A stretch of 64,000 nt of DNA from Pseudoxanthomonas kalamensis DSM 18571 (GTDB lineage: Bacteria; Pseudomonadota; Gammaproteobacteria; Xanthomonadales; Xanthomonadaceae), in the NCBI RefSeq assembly GCF_010211745.1, contig NZ_PDWQ01000002.1, positions 62,001 to 126,000 on the forward strand, written 5' to 3'. Below are positions 24,899-33,737 of the stretch, piece by piece. Below the pieces are notes generated by a model that saw nothing but the letters and a program-made list of their open reading frames with translations, did not search any database and was not told the DNA's origin. Numbering within the stretch: position 1 is the first letter of the stretch; each line of letters starts with the position of its first letter. A program made the position numbers and the translations under genes.

Positions 24899-25387
24899 TC
24901 ACAGGAACCGGGGGCGATTCGGCAATTCGTCCACGTCGACGCGCTCGCCGGTCTGCGGATAGTGCGCGACCAGCAGGTCGGAAACCGCCTCCACCCCGCG
25001 GATCACCGCCGCTTCGGCTTCGCCGGCCCGCAGCCTCTCCTCCATCAGCAGGCACACCCCGCGCCATTGCTCGGCGCTGACCCTTCCGTCCAATCCGCGG
25101 TCGGCCACGATCTCGATACGGTGATCGGCCAGCAGCAGATAGATCAGCACGCCGTTGTTGGCCTCGGTATCCCAGACCCGCAGCCGGGCGAAGGCGTCGC
25201 GCGCGCGTTCGCCGGCCTGCACGCCGCGCAGCACCTGGCCGATGCCCAGTTCGGATTCGACCGCGAACACGATCTCGCCATAGTGACGCGCTTCGCCGGC
25301 CGAAATCGCATCGGCGATGCGGTGCAGGCTGGGCTCCGGGAACACGCCCTGAGCCGATCGTGCGAACAGGTGGCGCAGCAGTCTCAT
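24899..25387 (-). CDS. TPM-domain protein (cytoplasmic or short form)
   Basis: This 162-residue protein has the TPM fold: AISAGEARHYGEIVFAVES, then DTEANNGVLIYLLLADHRIEIVADRGLDGRV and a C-terminal helix. No signal peptide or membrane anchor is seen, unlike its upstream neighbour. The TPM (TLP18.3/Psb32/MOLO-1) domain is named from proteins linked to photosystem repair; bacterial roles are poorly defined. The gene begins ten bases after the stop of the preceding TPM gene, and lemA leads the group, a common three-gene arrangement. Confidence 0.88.
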   Translation of the reverse strand: MRLLRHLFARSAQGVFPEPSLHRIADAISAGEARHYGEIVFAVESELGIGQVLRGVQAGERARDAFARLRVWDTEANNGVLIYLLLADHRIEIVADRGLDGRVSAEQWRGVCLLMEERLRAGEAEAAVIRGVEAVSDLLVAHYPQTGERVDVDELPNRPRFL

Positions 25388-25397
25388 CGATTCCCCC

Positions 25398-26300
25398 TCA
25401 CCAGCTGCCCGATGCACCGCCGCCGCCGGACATGCCGCCGCCGCCGGACCATCCACCACCACCGCCGCCGAAGCCGCCGCCACTGCCCCAACCGCCGCCA
25501 CCGCCCCAGTCGCGATGGCGGGCATAGCCGCGGCGCGTCGACACGCTGGCCAGGCCGTACAGCAGGCCGAAGAACCCGGCCACCCCGCCCAACAGCAGGG
25601 CCGAGGACACCAGCCAAGCCACCATGCCGGAAGCGCCGCCGGTCAGCAGGCCGCGGATCCCGGCCGGCGCCTTGCCGAAGATGCCGCGCACGATATTGGC
25701 GACGATGAAGGCCGCGAACAGCGCGAACAGCCAGTTGCCGGCATTGTCCGGCGCGGCGCGATGGCCGCTGACCGGCTCCGGCAATGTCTCGCCATCGATC
25801 AGCCGGGTCAGCACGGCCGTGGCATCGATGATGCCGCCACCGTAGTCGCCTTGGCGGAACTTCGGCACCAGGTACTCCTGGATGACCCGGTTGGCGGTGG
25901 CATCCGGAATCGCGCCTTCCAGCCCGTAGCCGGTGTGGATGCGGACCCGGCGGTCGTCCTTGGCCACCACCAGGATCACCGCGTCGTCGACGCCGTCGCG
26001 GCCCAGCTTCCAGCTGTCGAACACCCGCTGGGTGTAGTCGAAGATGTCTTCCGGCTGCGTGCTCGACACCACCAGCACCTGCAACTGGCTGCCCTTGCGC
26101 TGCTGCAACGCCAGCGCCTGCTGCACCAGCTGCTGCTTCTGCGCCGCATCCAGGGTGCCGGTGGTGTCCACCACCGGCGAGTCCAGCGCCGGGATCGGCG
26201 CCAGCGATTGCGCCTGCAACACGCCACACAGGCACAGCAGCCACAGCGCGAACGCCGCGATCAGGCCGCGACTGCGCATGTCGGCAGGTATCGCCATCAT
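25398..26300 (-). CDS. TPM-domain membrane protein with glycine-rich tail (YgcG-like)
   Basis: This 300-residue protein has an N-terminal signal sequence (AAFALWLLCLCGVLQAQS). A TPM domain covers about 35-165 (VVDTTGTLDAAQKQQL; VAKDDRRVRIHTGYGLEGAIPD). Two transmembrane helices lie near 200 and 230. The Gly/Ser/Trp-rich tail ends GASGSW, as in many YgcG-type proteins. The start was set at 26300 with GGGGA upstream; MRSRGL at 26279 is an alternative. It lies 25 bases after lemA. LemA and TPM proteins probably act together at the envelope. Confidence 0.88.
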   Translation of the reverse strand: MMAIPADMRSRGLIAAFALWLLCLCGVLQAQSLAPIPALDSPVVDTTGTLDAAQKQQLVQQALALQQRKGSQLQVLVVSSTQPEDIFDYTQRVFDSWKLGRDGVDDAVILVVAKDDRRVRIHTGYGLEGAIPDATANRVIQEYLVPKFRQGDYGGGIIDATAVLTRLIDGETLPEPVSGHRAAPDNAGNWLFALFAAFIVANIVRGIFGKAPAGIRGLLTGGASGMVAWLVSSALLLGGVAGFFGLLYGLASVSTRRGYARHRDWGGGGGWGSGGGFGGGGGGWSGGGGMSGGGGASGSW

Positions 26301-26325
26301 CGGTCCCCGCGCCGCGCCGGCGCGA

Positions 26326-26904
26326 TCAGAACTCGACCTTCGGCGCCTGCTGGATCTGCGCCTCGTTCTCGACGCTGAAATTCGGCTTGACCTTGTAGCC
26401 AAACAACTTGGCGGTCACCACCTGCGGGAACGAACGGATGTAGGTGTTGTAGTCCTGCACCGTCTGGATGTAGCGCTGGCGCTCGACGCTGATCCGGTTC
26501 TCGGTGCCTTCCAGCTGCGCCTGCAGCTGCAGGAAGTTCTGGTCGGCCTTCAGCTGCGGATAGTTCTCGCTGACCAGCAGCAGGCGGCCGATCGCGCTCT
26601 GCAGGCCGGACTGCGCCTGCTGAAACTGCTCCAGCGAGGCCGGGTCGTTGGCATCGACATTAATGCTGCCGACCTTCGAACGCGCTTCGGCGACGTCGGT
26701 GAACACCTTTTCCTCGTGCGCGGCATAGCCCTTCACCGTGGCCACCAGGTTCGGCACCAGGTCGGCGCGGCGCTGGTAGACGTTCAGCACCTGCGACCAG
26801 GCGGCCGTCACCGCCTCGTCTTTCTGCTGGATGGCGTTGTAGCCGCAGCCGGAAAGCAGGCTGACGGCCAGTAGCAGCAACATCGAACGGACGAACACGC
26901 GCAT
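26326..26904 (-). CDS. lemA: LemA family lipoprotein
   Basis: This 192-residue protein has a lipobox LLSGC (Cys20), making it a membrane-anchored lipoprotein. The LemA fold is evident: long helices with the conserved NVYQRRADLVPNLVATVKG and ENYPQLKADQNFLQLQAQLEGTENRI segments. LemA proteins are helical-bundle envelope proteins of uncertain role, regularly paired with TPM/YgcG genes as here. No other feature is unusual. Confidence 0.93.
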   Translation of the reverse strand: MRVFVRSMLLLLAVSLLSGCGYNAIQQKDEAVTAAWSQVLNVYQRRADLVPNLVATVKGYAAHEEKVFTDVAEARSKVGSINVDANDPASLEQFQQAQSGLQSAIGRLLLVSENYPQLKADQNFLQLQAQLEGTENRISVERQRYIQTVQDYNTYIRSFPQVVTAKLFGYKVKPNFSVENEAQIQQAPKVEF

Positions 26905-27001
26905 GGTGGCACTCCTGTCGGGGGACGGCCGGGTCTGGCCGTCGGATCGTGGCGGAATTATCGAAATGCCCGGTTAAGAAACCGTTGCCGACCGCTCCGG
27001 G

Positions 27002-27751
27002 CTACCACTCGCCTGCGCCGGGGACATGGTGGCTGGCCGCACGCCGGCGCATCAGCAGGTTCAGCCATTCCACCAGCACCGAGAACGCCATGGCGAAATA
27101 GATGTACGGCTTGGGCACGTGCACGTCCAGGCCATCCAGCACCAGCACCGCGCCGACCAGCAGGATGAAGGCCAGCGCCAGCATCTTGACCGTGGGATTC
27201 TCGTCGATGAAACGGCCCAGCGGGTTGGCCGCCAGCAGCATGATCGCGACCGCCAGCAGGATGGCGAACACCATGATCGGGATGTGCTCGGCGATGCCGA
27301 CCGCGGTAATCACCGAGTCCAGCGAGAACACGATGTCGATGATGGCGATCTGCACGATCACCAGCCCGAACACCGCCGAGGCCTTGGTGGTGCGCGGGTC
27401 CTCGTCCTCGCCGCCGCTGATCAGCTCGCGGATCTCCAGCGCGCCCTTGACCAGCAGGAACAGGCCACCGACGATCAGAACCAGGTCGCGGATCGAGATG
27501 CCCATGCCGAACAACTGGAACAGGTCCTTGTGCATGCGCGCCAGGAAGGCCAGCGTCACCAGCAGTCCGATCCGGGTGATGCAGGCCACGGCGATGCCGA
27601 TCTTGCGCGCCAGCGGCCGCTGCGTCTCCGGCAGCCGCCCGACCGCGATCGAGATGAACACCAGGTTGTCGATGCCCAGCACGATTTCCAGCGCGCTCAG
27701 GGTCACCAGGGTCAGCCAGACGTTCGGGTCGGCGAGAAATTCGAAGCTCAC
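27002..27751 (-). CDS. TerC family integral membrane protein
   Basis: This 249-residue protein has about seven transmembrane helices. The TerC signatures are LSALEIVLGIDNLVFISI, SLDSVITAVG and the acidic residues within them. Members of the family export metal ions such as manganese or help metallate exported enzymes; TerC was named from tellurite-resistance loci. No tellurite operon is present here, so a metal-homeostasis role is more likely. It lies 19 bases downstream of dgkA on the same strand and may share its transcript. Confidence 0.92.
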   Translation of the reverse strand: MSFEFLADPNVWLTLVTLSALEIVLGIDNLVFISIAVGRLPETQRPLARKIGIAVACITRIGLLVTLAFLARMHKDLFQLFGMGISIRDLVLIVGGLFLLVKGALEIRELISGGEDEDPRTTKASAVFGLVIVQIAIIDIVFSLDSVITAVGIAEHIPIMVFAILLAVAIMLLAANPLGRFIDENPTVKMLALAFILLVGAVLVLDGLDVHVPKPYIYFAMAFSVLVEWLNLLMRRRAASHHVPGAGEW

Positions 27752-27770
27752 GATCGGTTCTTCCTGAAGT

Positions 27771-28151
27771 TCAAAGCAGTCGGGGGCCCAGGATCAGGCC
27801 CCAGCACAGCAACACGTTCATCATCAGCACGAACACCGCGCCCGAACCCATGTCCTTGGCGCGACCGGCCAGCTCGTGGTGTTCGGGTCCGTAGCGTTCG
27901 ATCAATGCTTCCACCGCCGAATTCAGCAACTCGGCCGCCAGCACCAGCAACAGCGAGCCCAGCAGCAGCGCGCGTTCCACCCCGGTGTGTCCCAGCCACA
28001 CGGCCAGCGGACCCAGCACGATCAGCAGGTAGACCTCGAGCCGGAACGAGGACTCGTGCAGCCAGGCCGCCCGCAGCCCCTGCCACGACCAGACCGCCGC
28101 CTTGAGGATGCGCCCCGGCCCGCGCGGCAGGTGTCCGAACTCGTCGGCCAT
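27771..28151 (-). CDS. dgkA: Diacylglycerol kinase (prokaryotic type)
   Basis: This 126-residue enzyme has three transmembrane helices. It phosphorylates diacylglycerol at the inner membrane, recycling the by-product of membrane-derived glucan or lipoprotein metabolism. It has the conserved HESSFRLEV and the catalytic-site AELLNSAVEALIERYGPEHHELAGRAKDMGSGAV region, with the essential Glu, Asn and Asp residues. The length is that of the E. coli enzyme. Confidence 0.95.
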   Translation of the reverse strand: MADEFGHLPRGPGRILKAAVWSWQGLRAAWLHESSFRLEVYLLIVLGPLAVWLGHTGVERALLLGSLLLVLAAELLNSAVEALIERYGPEHHELAGRAKDMGSGAVFVLMMNVLLCWGLILGPRLL

Positions 28152-28325
28152 CCTGTCCGGGCTCAGGCGGACCGGCACAATGCCGACAGCAGGCACTGCT
28201 TCAGGGCAACGACGAAGGCATCCAGCGACATGCGAAGGGGAATCCGGGGGAATGGAGGCGGCAATTTTGCCATAACCGGTGCAATGGACCGAAAATGCCG
28301 TTCGTCCCGTAAGGAAGCCTGCCCG

Positions 28326-29072
28326 ATGCACCGGATTCTTCGCGCCCGTAACGTCTCCCCGTTCCCTCTGCTGGTTCCGCTACTGCTCCTGCTGCTGGCA
28401 GCCTGCGCCACCTCGCACCCGGAAGCCGCAGCGCCCGCCGCCCCGACCGTGTCGGCGCCGCAGGTTCCCGCCCAGGTCTCCAACGCGGGCTGGGAACAGG
28501 ACATGCAGCGCTTCGCCGCCGAGGACGCCGTCCAGCCGCCGCCGCGCGGGGGGATCCTGTTCGTCGGCAGTTCCTCGATCCGGATGTGGAAGTCGCTGGC
28601 GCAGGACTTTCCCGGCCTGGCGGTCGTCAACCGCGGCTTCGGCGGCTCGGAGATTCGCGACAGCACCTGGTACGCCGACCGCATCGTCGTGCCCTACGCA
28701 CCGCGCCAGATCGTGCTGTACGCCGGCGACAACGACATCAACAGTGGCCGCAGCCCGGAACAGCTGCTGGCCGACTTCCGCGCCTTCGTCACACGCGTGC
28801 GCCGCGACCTGCCCGACGTGGCCATCGCCTACATTTCCTGCAAGCCCAGCCTGGCCCGGGCCGAACAGCTCGCCACCCAGCGCCAGGCCAATGCCCTGAT
28901 CGCCGCCGAGATCGCCGGGATGCGCAACGCCGCCTTCGTCGACGTGTTCACCCCGATGCTGGATGCACAGGGCCAGCCGCGTCCGGAACTGTTCATCGAG
29001 GACGGGCTGCACATGAACGCGACCGGTTACGCGCTGTGGCGCGAGCGGATCGACCCGGTCCTGCTGCGCTGA
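28326..29072 (+). CDS. SGNH/GDSL-like lipoprotein hydrolase
   Basis: This 248-residue protein has a lipoprotein signal ending LAAC (Cys27) and a Pro/Ala-rich linker. An SGNH domain follows. The nucleophile block reads GSSSIRMW (Ser83) instead of GDSL. Gly105 is in GFGGS, Asn136 in GDNDI, and Asp226-x2-His229 in EDGLHMN. This subgroup (GSSSI..W) is common in Proteobacteria and its substrate is unknown. It is probably tethered to the outer membrane. It has no operon partner; divergent dgkA begins 174 bases upstream. Confidence 0.85.
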   Translation: MHRILRARNVSPFPLLVPLLLLLLAACATSHPEAAAPAAPTVSAPQVPAQVSNAGWEQDMQRFAAEDAVQPPPRGGILFVGSSSIRMWKSLAQDFPGLAVVNRGFGGSEIRDSTWYADRIVVPYAPRQIVLYAGDNDINSGRSPEQLLADFRAFVTRVRRDLPDVAIAYISCKPSLARAEQLATQRQANALIAAEIAGMRNAAFVDVFTPMLDAQGQPRPELFIEDGLHMNATGYALWRERIDPVLLR

Positions 29073-29106
29073 GCTGACGCGCCGGTTCGGGGAGACGCTC
29101 GACGGG

Positions 29107-29481
29107 TTACCGTCGCGACGCGCCGGCCTGCTGGTGCAGGCTGAGGATATTGCGGTCCGGGTCGAGAAAATCCACGGTCAGGCCGCCGTCCGGCGCCTCG
29201 CTGACCGGGGTCACGATTTCCACGCCCTGCGCCGCCAACTGCTCGGCGCAGGCATCGATGCCGCCATCGATCTCGAATACCGGGATCGGGCTTTCGCCAG
29301 CCCGCGCCGGTCGCGGTATGAACACCAGGGCGACCGGGCCGGCCTGCGCAACGGCGATCGGACCATCCTCGCTGTCGATCGGCACCACTTCCAGACCGAG
29401 TACGTCACGATAGAAAGCCACGCTGCGCGAAAGCTCGGCAACGAAGAACACCAGGTTTTCAAGACGGGCGGAAGCAAGCAC
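29107..29481 (-). CDS. Glyoxalase/bleomycin-resistance (VOC) superfamily protein
   Basis: This 124-residue single-domain VOC protein has the paired beta-alpha-beta-beta-beta pattern: NLVFFVAELSRSVAFYRDVLGLEVV, then AVAQAGPVALVFIP, and the C-terminal TVDFLDPDRNILSLHQ with a metal-ligand Asp/Glu region. The GTG start at 29481 has AGGAG seven bases upstream. It follows a sigma-factor gene by 29 bases on the same strand and is probably co-transcribed. The substrate is unknown; VOC proteins include dioxygenases, isomerases and binding proteins. Confidence 0.85.
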   Translation of the reverse strand: MLASARLENLVFFVAELSRSVAFYRDVLGLEVVPIDSEDGPIAVAQAGPVALVFIPRPARAGESPIPVFEIDGGIDACAEQLAAQGVEIVTPVSEAPDGGLTVDFLDPDRNILSLHQQAGASRR

Positions 29482-29510
29482 GGATATTCTCCTGCGGGTG
29501 GGTTTCCCTA

Positions 29511-30104
29511 TCAGTTGCCGCCAGGTACCGAAACGTGAGCGCGGCCGATCAGCAAAAGATGGCCATCGGGGTCGTGACTGCCCAGCACCGCCGCATCCCG
29601 CATCGCGGTCCGCAAGGCGCGCCGGACCAGCCCGAACTGTAACTCCACAGTTCGCGGCGGCGGGCCCGGACACTCCAGTTCCACCGGAAGTTGGCGGAGG
29701 TGCTTGCGGATCGAGGTCAGGCGCTGCCGGAACGCCATCGGAGTCAAGTCCAGCAACCAGCGGATTTCGTCGGCGGACAACCCGTGCAGAACCAGCACCG
29801 CTACCTGTCTGGCGGCCCGGGGTAATGTGTCGAGCGCAAAGGCGGGGATCGTGCCCTGCGGCTCGGACATTCCGACGATTTCCGCATCGCCGGCAACGGC
29901 CTGTTCGCGACGGCGGCGGCGCGCCTCGCCACGCGCCTGCATCGCCGCCTGTTTCTTCAATACGCCAGCCAACCAGGCAGGTTCGTCGCGGCCGGCCCGC
30001 AGGGAAGCCAGTAATGTCTCCTGCAACAGGTCGTCGGCATCCGCGGCATGACGCGTCAACCGCAAGGCCTGTGCGCGCAGGTCTCGAATCAGATTGGCAT
30101 CCAT
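29511..30104 (-). CDS. Sigma-70 family (ECF-like) RNA polymerase sigma factor
   Basis: This 197-residue protein has region 2 at the N-terminus (LRLTRHAADADDLLQETLLASL), with an atypical short linker. Region 4 lies near 95-140 (LPRAARQVAVLVLHGLSADEIRWLLDLTPMAFRQRLTSIRKHL). A C-terminal extension of about 50 residues has no homology I recognise. It lacks a neighbouring anti-sigma factor; the only partner is the downstream VOC protein. This suggests an ECF group regulated by its extension or by its own transcription. The start at 30104 matches the region 2 position. Confidence 0.8.
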   Translation of the reverse strand: MDANLIRDLRAQALRLTRHAADADDLLQETLLASLRAGRDEPAWLAGVLKKQAAMQARGEARRRRREQAVAGDAEIVGMSEPQGTIPAFALDTLPRAARQVAVLVLHGLSADEIRWLLDLTPMAFRQRLTSIRKHLRQLPVELECPGPPPRTVELQFGLVRRALRTAMRDAAVLGSHDPDGHLLLIGRAHVSVPGGN

Positions 30105-30180
30105 GGGCCGGCATTATGGAGGCAATCGCAGCGGACACCATGCTCCATGGAAGCCCGTACCGAACACAGTTGTCCGGCGA

Positions 30181-31410
30181 CTACTGCTGGCGCAGGGCCT
30201 CGATCGGATCCAGCTGCGAGGCCTTGCTGGCCGGGTAGTAGCCGAAAAACAGGCCGGTGGCGATGGAGAACCCGGCCGCCAGGCTGACCACCTTCCAGTT
30301 CAGCTCGGTCGGCAGGTCGCTGTACTGGCCGACCAGCAACGCGCCGACCACGCCGATCAGGATGCCCAGCACGCCACCGCCCAGCGACAGCAGCATCGCC
30401 TCGGCCAGGAACTGGCGGCGGATGTCGCCGGGGCCGGCGCCGACCGCCATCCGCAGGCCGATTTCGCGGATGCGCTCGGTCACCGACACCAGCATGATGT
30501 TCATGATGCCGATGCCGCCGACGATCAGCGAGATGGTCGCCACCGCGCCCAGCAGCAGCGACATCAGCCGGGTGGTCGCGGTACGGGTGGCGATGATCTC
30601 GGCCAGGTTGCGGACCCGGAAATCGTCCTCGTCGCCGGGACCGATCTTGTGCCGCTGGCGCAACAGCGACTCGACCTCGCCCTTGGTGTAGTTCAGATCA
30701 TCCGCATCGCGCACCGCCAGCGAAATCTCCATCACCGCACCCGGTGGAAGCCCCATCGAACCCATCAGCCGGCGGCGCGCGGTTTCCAGCGGCACCATCA
30801 TCACGTCATCCTGGTCGCGGCCCCAGTTGCTCTGGCCCTTGGCGCCGAGCACGCCGATCACGGTGAACGGCACCCGGCCGATGCGCACGGTCTCGCCGAT
30901 CCCGGTACCGTCGGCAAACAGTTCGCGCCGCACCGTCTCGCCGATCACCACGACCTTGTCTTCCGGACCGAAGTTGTCGAAGCCTTCGCCCTCGACCACG
31001 CTCCAGCCGTTGATGACCAGATAATCCGGCTGCACGCCTTGCCAGCTGCTCGACCAGTTGTTCTCGGCGAACACCACCTGGCTACTGCCACGCAACGAGC
31101 CGGAGACGTATTCCATTTCCGGAATCTCGTCGCGGATGGCGTCCACATCGTCCACATTGAGGGTGAAGAAACTGCTGGCACTCATGCGCACGCCACCAAT
31201 GCCGCGCGCCACGTTCGGGCTGATGTCCAGACGCTGCGAACCCAGTCCGGACACCATCTTGTCGATTTCCGCCTGGGTGCCCTGCCCGACCGAAACCATC
31301 ACGATCACCGCGGCGATGCCGATGATCACGCCCAGCGAAGTCAGCGCACTGCGCATCCAGTTGCCGCGCAAGGCGAACACCGCGGTGCGCAGGATGTCGA
31401 TCAGTTTCAT
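30181..31410 (-). CDS. MacB-type ABC transporter permease
   Basis: This 409-residue protein has an N-terminal transmembrane helix (MRSALTSLGVIIGIAAVIVMV). A large periplasmic MacB-core domain follows. Three C-terminal FtsX-family helices start near 285 (LLGAVATISLIVGGIGIMNIMLVSV). It is a half-size mechanotransmission exporter subunit without a fused ATPase; the separate ATPase gene lies directly upstream with a four-base overlap. Together with the adaptor it would export a small molecule, peptide or lipid-like substrate, or signal across the envelope. Confidence 0.93.
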   Translation of the reverse strand: MKLIDILRTAVFALRGNWMRSALTSLGVIIGIAAVIVMVSVGQGTQAEIDKMVSGLGSQRLDISPNVARGIGGVRMSASSFFTLNVDDVDAIRDEIPEMEYVSGSLRGSSQVVFAENNWSSSWQGVQPDYLVINGWSVVEGEGFDNFGPEDKVVVIGETVRRELFADGTGIGETVRIGRVPFTVIGVLGAKGQSNWGRDQDDVMMVPLETARRRLMGSMGLPPGAVMEISLAVRDADDLNYTKGEVESLLRQRHKIGPGDEDDFRVRNLAEIIATRTATTRLMSLLLGAVATISLIVGGIGIMNIMLVSVTERIREIGLRMAVGAGPGDIRRQFLAEAMLLSLGGGVLGILIGVVGALLVGQYSDLPTELNWKVVSLAAGFSIATGLFFGYYPASKASQLDPIEALRQQ

Positions 31411-32120
31411 GACGTGCGCTCCTCTTCGTGCAATCCGCCGTCGCGCATCACGAAGATGCGGTCGGCATGCTCGGCCACTTCGGCATCGTGGGTGATCAGC
31501 ACCACGGTATGACCCTCGTCGCGCAAGCGCTTAAACAGGGCCAGGATCTCCTCGCCGGTCTTCGAATCGAGCGCGCCGGTCGGCTCGTCGGCCAGCAGGA
31601 TCGGCGGCCGGTTGATCAGCGCGCGGGCGATCGCCACGCGCTGCTGCTGGCCGCCGGACAGTTCGCTGGGCCGGTGCGAAGCGCGCTCGCCCAGCCCCAC
31701 CGCCTGCAAGGCCTCGTGCGCCAGCCGGTTGCGCTCGGCCGGGGGCACCTGCGCATAGCCCAGCGGCATGGCGACATTGTCCTGCGCGCTCATCCGCGGC
31801 AGCAGGTTGAAGCCCTGGAACACGAAGCCGATCTTGTCACGGCGCAGCGCGGCCAGTTGCTCGCGGTCCAGCGTCGACACGTCCACGCCGTCGCACAGGT
31901 AGACGCCGGCCGTCGGCGTGTCCAGGCAGCCGACCATGTTCATCAGGGTCGACTTGCCCGACCCGGACGGCCCCATGATCGCGACGAAATCGCCGTGCCA
32001 GATGCGCAGGTCGACATGGTTCAGCGCCACCACTTCGGCCTCGGTGCCGGCCGCGTAGACCTTGCTCAGGCCGCGGGTCTCGATCACCGGAACCGCGGCC
32101 ACGTCCGCCTGCGCGTTCAT
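31407..32120 (-). CDS. MacB/LolD-type ABC transporter ATP-binding protein
   Basis: This 237-residue ATPase has Walker [10 protein letters not shown], the Q-loop, signature [15 protein letters not shown], Walker [13 protein letters not shown] and an H-loop histidine in [13 protein letters not shown]. It belongs to the MacB/LolD/FtsE group. It overlaps both the adaptor gene upstream and the permease downstream by four bases, so the three are made in a fixed ratio. Confidence 0.95.
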   Translation of the reverse strand: MNAQADVAAVPVIETRGLSKVYAAGTEAEVVALNHVDLRIWHGDFVAIMGPSGSGKSTLMNMVGCLDTPTAGVYLCDGVDVSTLDREQLAALRRDKIGFVFQGFNLLPRMSAQDNVAMPLGYAQVPPAERNRLAHEALQAVGLGERASHRPSELSGGQQQRVAIARALINRPPILLADEPTGALDSKTGEEILALFKRLRDEGHTVVLITHDAEVAEHADRIFVMRDGGLHEEERTS

Positions 32121-33637
32121 TTCGGCGCGCGCTCGCCGCTGACAATCTCGTCACCTTCCTTCAGATCGCCGGACACTTCGCTGCTGTTGCCGTCGCTGGC
32201 GCCGATCCGTACCGGCACCGCCTCGCGCTTGCCGTCGTTCAGCCGGTACAGGGTGGCGCGAGTGGCGCTGAGCGACGCGCTCAGGACCTGGTTCCATTGC
32301 GTACGCTGGTCATCGTCGAGCAACTGGGTGAAGCCGGCGAAGTCCTGCTGGAAACGTTCCAGCATGCGCTGACGGATCTGCGCCTGGATATTGGCGTCGC
32401 CGCCGGCGCGGATCACCATCATGCCGGGCGGCGGACCGCCGGCATTGCCGCCGCTGGCGCTGCTGGCCATGCGTTCGCGCATCGCCTGCTGGCGTTCGCG
32501 CATGGCGGCGATCGCGGTGTCGAAGGCGGCCTGCTGCTCGTCGTTCAGATTCATTCCGGCCGCGACCCTGGCCAGTTCGTCGGTCATGCCGCCACCGCTG
32601 GGCGGACCGGACCGCTGCGCGGCACCGATCTGGTCGGCATCGGCCGGCTTGTAGCGCAGGGCCGCGTTCGACACTTTCAGCACGTTCTCGCGATTGCTGA
32701 CCTCGATCTCGGCATTCACGGTCAGCCCCGGCAACAGGGTGCCGTCGCTGTTGTCGACGCTGACGATGACCGGATAGGTCACCACGTTGTTGGTGGTCGC
32801 CGCCGACAGCCGCACCTGGTCGACCACGCCCTTGAACTGGCGGTCGGGGAAGGCATCGGCGGAAAAGCTGACCGTCTGCTCCGGCTTGACCTGGCCGATG
32901 TCGGATTCGTCCACCGCCAGTTCGATTTCCATCTTCGACAGGTCTTCGGCGATGACGAACAGTTCCGGCGCCTGCAGGCTGGCGGCCACGGTCTGGCCCG
33001 GCTCGATGCTGCGGGTCAGGACCACGCCGTCGACCGGCGAGCGGATCACCGTGCGCTGCAGGTTGACCCGGGTGGTCTGGGTAGACGCGGTCTGCTGGCG
33101 GATCTGCGCCTGGGTCGAGCGCACCTGCGCCGTCGCCTGCTCGTAAGTGGCCTTGGCCTGGTCGATGTCGCTCTGTGCGACCAGCTGCTGCTTGCCCAGA
33201 TTGACCTTGCGACGGTAATCCAGTTCGGCGTTGAGCAAGGTGGCCTGGGCCTGCGCCAGCGACGCCTGGGCGGCGGCGATCTGGGCATTGCCCTGTTCGA
33301 TCTGCGCCTCGTAGGTGCTGGGGTCGATCCGCGCCAGCACGTCGCCCTGCTTGACCTTGCTGTTGAAGTCGACCAGGACGTCGGTCACCTGACCGGAAAT
33401 CTGGCTGCCGACGGTGACCGTGGACGTCGCGCTGAGCGTGCCGGTGGCGGAAATGACCACGCGGATGTTGCCGCGCTCCACCTCGACGGTGCGGTAGGCC
33501 CCTTCACTGGCGGTCGCGTCGCGGTGGCTCCAGTACCACCAGCCCGCGCCCAGCAGGGCAAGGACGACGATGGCGGCGATCAGGCGTGGAAGCAGCTTTC
33601 CGCGGGTCTGCGGCGGGCGGGACGGAGAATGGCTCAT
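32117..33637 (-). CDS. MacA-like periplasmic adaptor with a large internal insertion
   Basis: This 506-residue protein has an N-terminal membrane anchor (LIAAIVVLALLGAGWWYW), barrel-sandwich/lipoyl halves near 60-105 and 195-230, and a long coiled-coil hairpin near 105-195. Beta-barrel and membrane-proximal domains follow. Usual MacA proteins are about 370-400 residues. The excess lies at about 341-460: a Gly/Met-rich segment with two helical parts (MNLNDEQQAAFDTAIAAMRERQ; FAGFTQLLDDDQRTQWNQVL) that resemble LTxxQ-like, Spy/CpxP-type helices. It would link the inner-membrane MacB pair to an outer-membrane TolC-like channel, not encoded here. Confidence 0.9.
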   Translation of the reverse strand: MSHSPSRPPQTRGKLLPRLIAAIVVLALLGAGWWYWSHRDATASEGAYRTVEVERGNIRVVISATGTLSATSTVTVGSQISGQVTDVLVDFNSKVKQGDVLARIDPSTYEAQIEQGNAQIAAAQASLAQAQATLLNAELDYRRKVNLGKQQLVAQSDIDQAKATYEQATAQVRSTQAQIRQQTASTQTTRVNLQRTVIRSPVDGVVLTRSIEPGQTVAASLQAPELFVIAEDLSKMEIELAVDESDIGQVKPEQTVSFSADAFPDRQFKGVVDQVRLSAATTNNVVTYPVIVSVDNSDGTLLPGLTVNAEIEVSNRENVLKVSNAALRYKPADADQIGAAQRSGPPSGGGMTDELARVAAGMNLNDEQQAAFDTAIAAMRERQQAMRERMASSASGGNAGGPPPGMMVIRAGGDANIQAQIRQRMLERFQQDFAGFTQLLDDDQRTQWNQVLSASLSATRATLYRLNDGKREAVPVRIGASDGNSSEVSGDLKEGDEIVSGERAPK

Positions 33638-33737
33638 GCGCGGCGGTATCGGCTGGGACGGGTTGCAGGAATGAACGCACGCGACCGCTTCCGGTTGACA
33701 GCCCGTCCACCGGTCCGGTTTCCGCGTGCGTGCCCCA

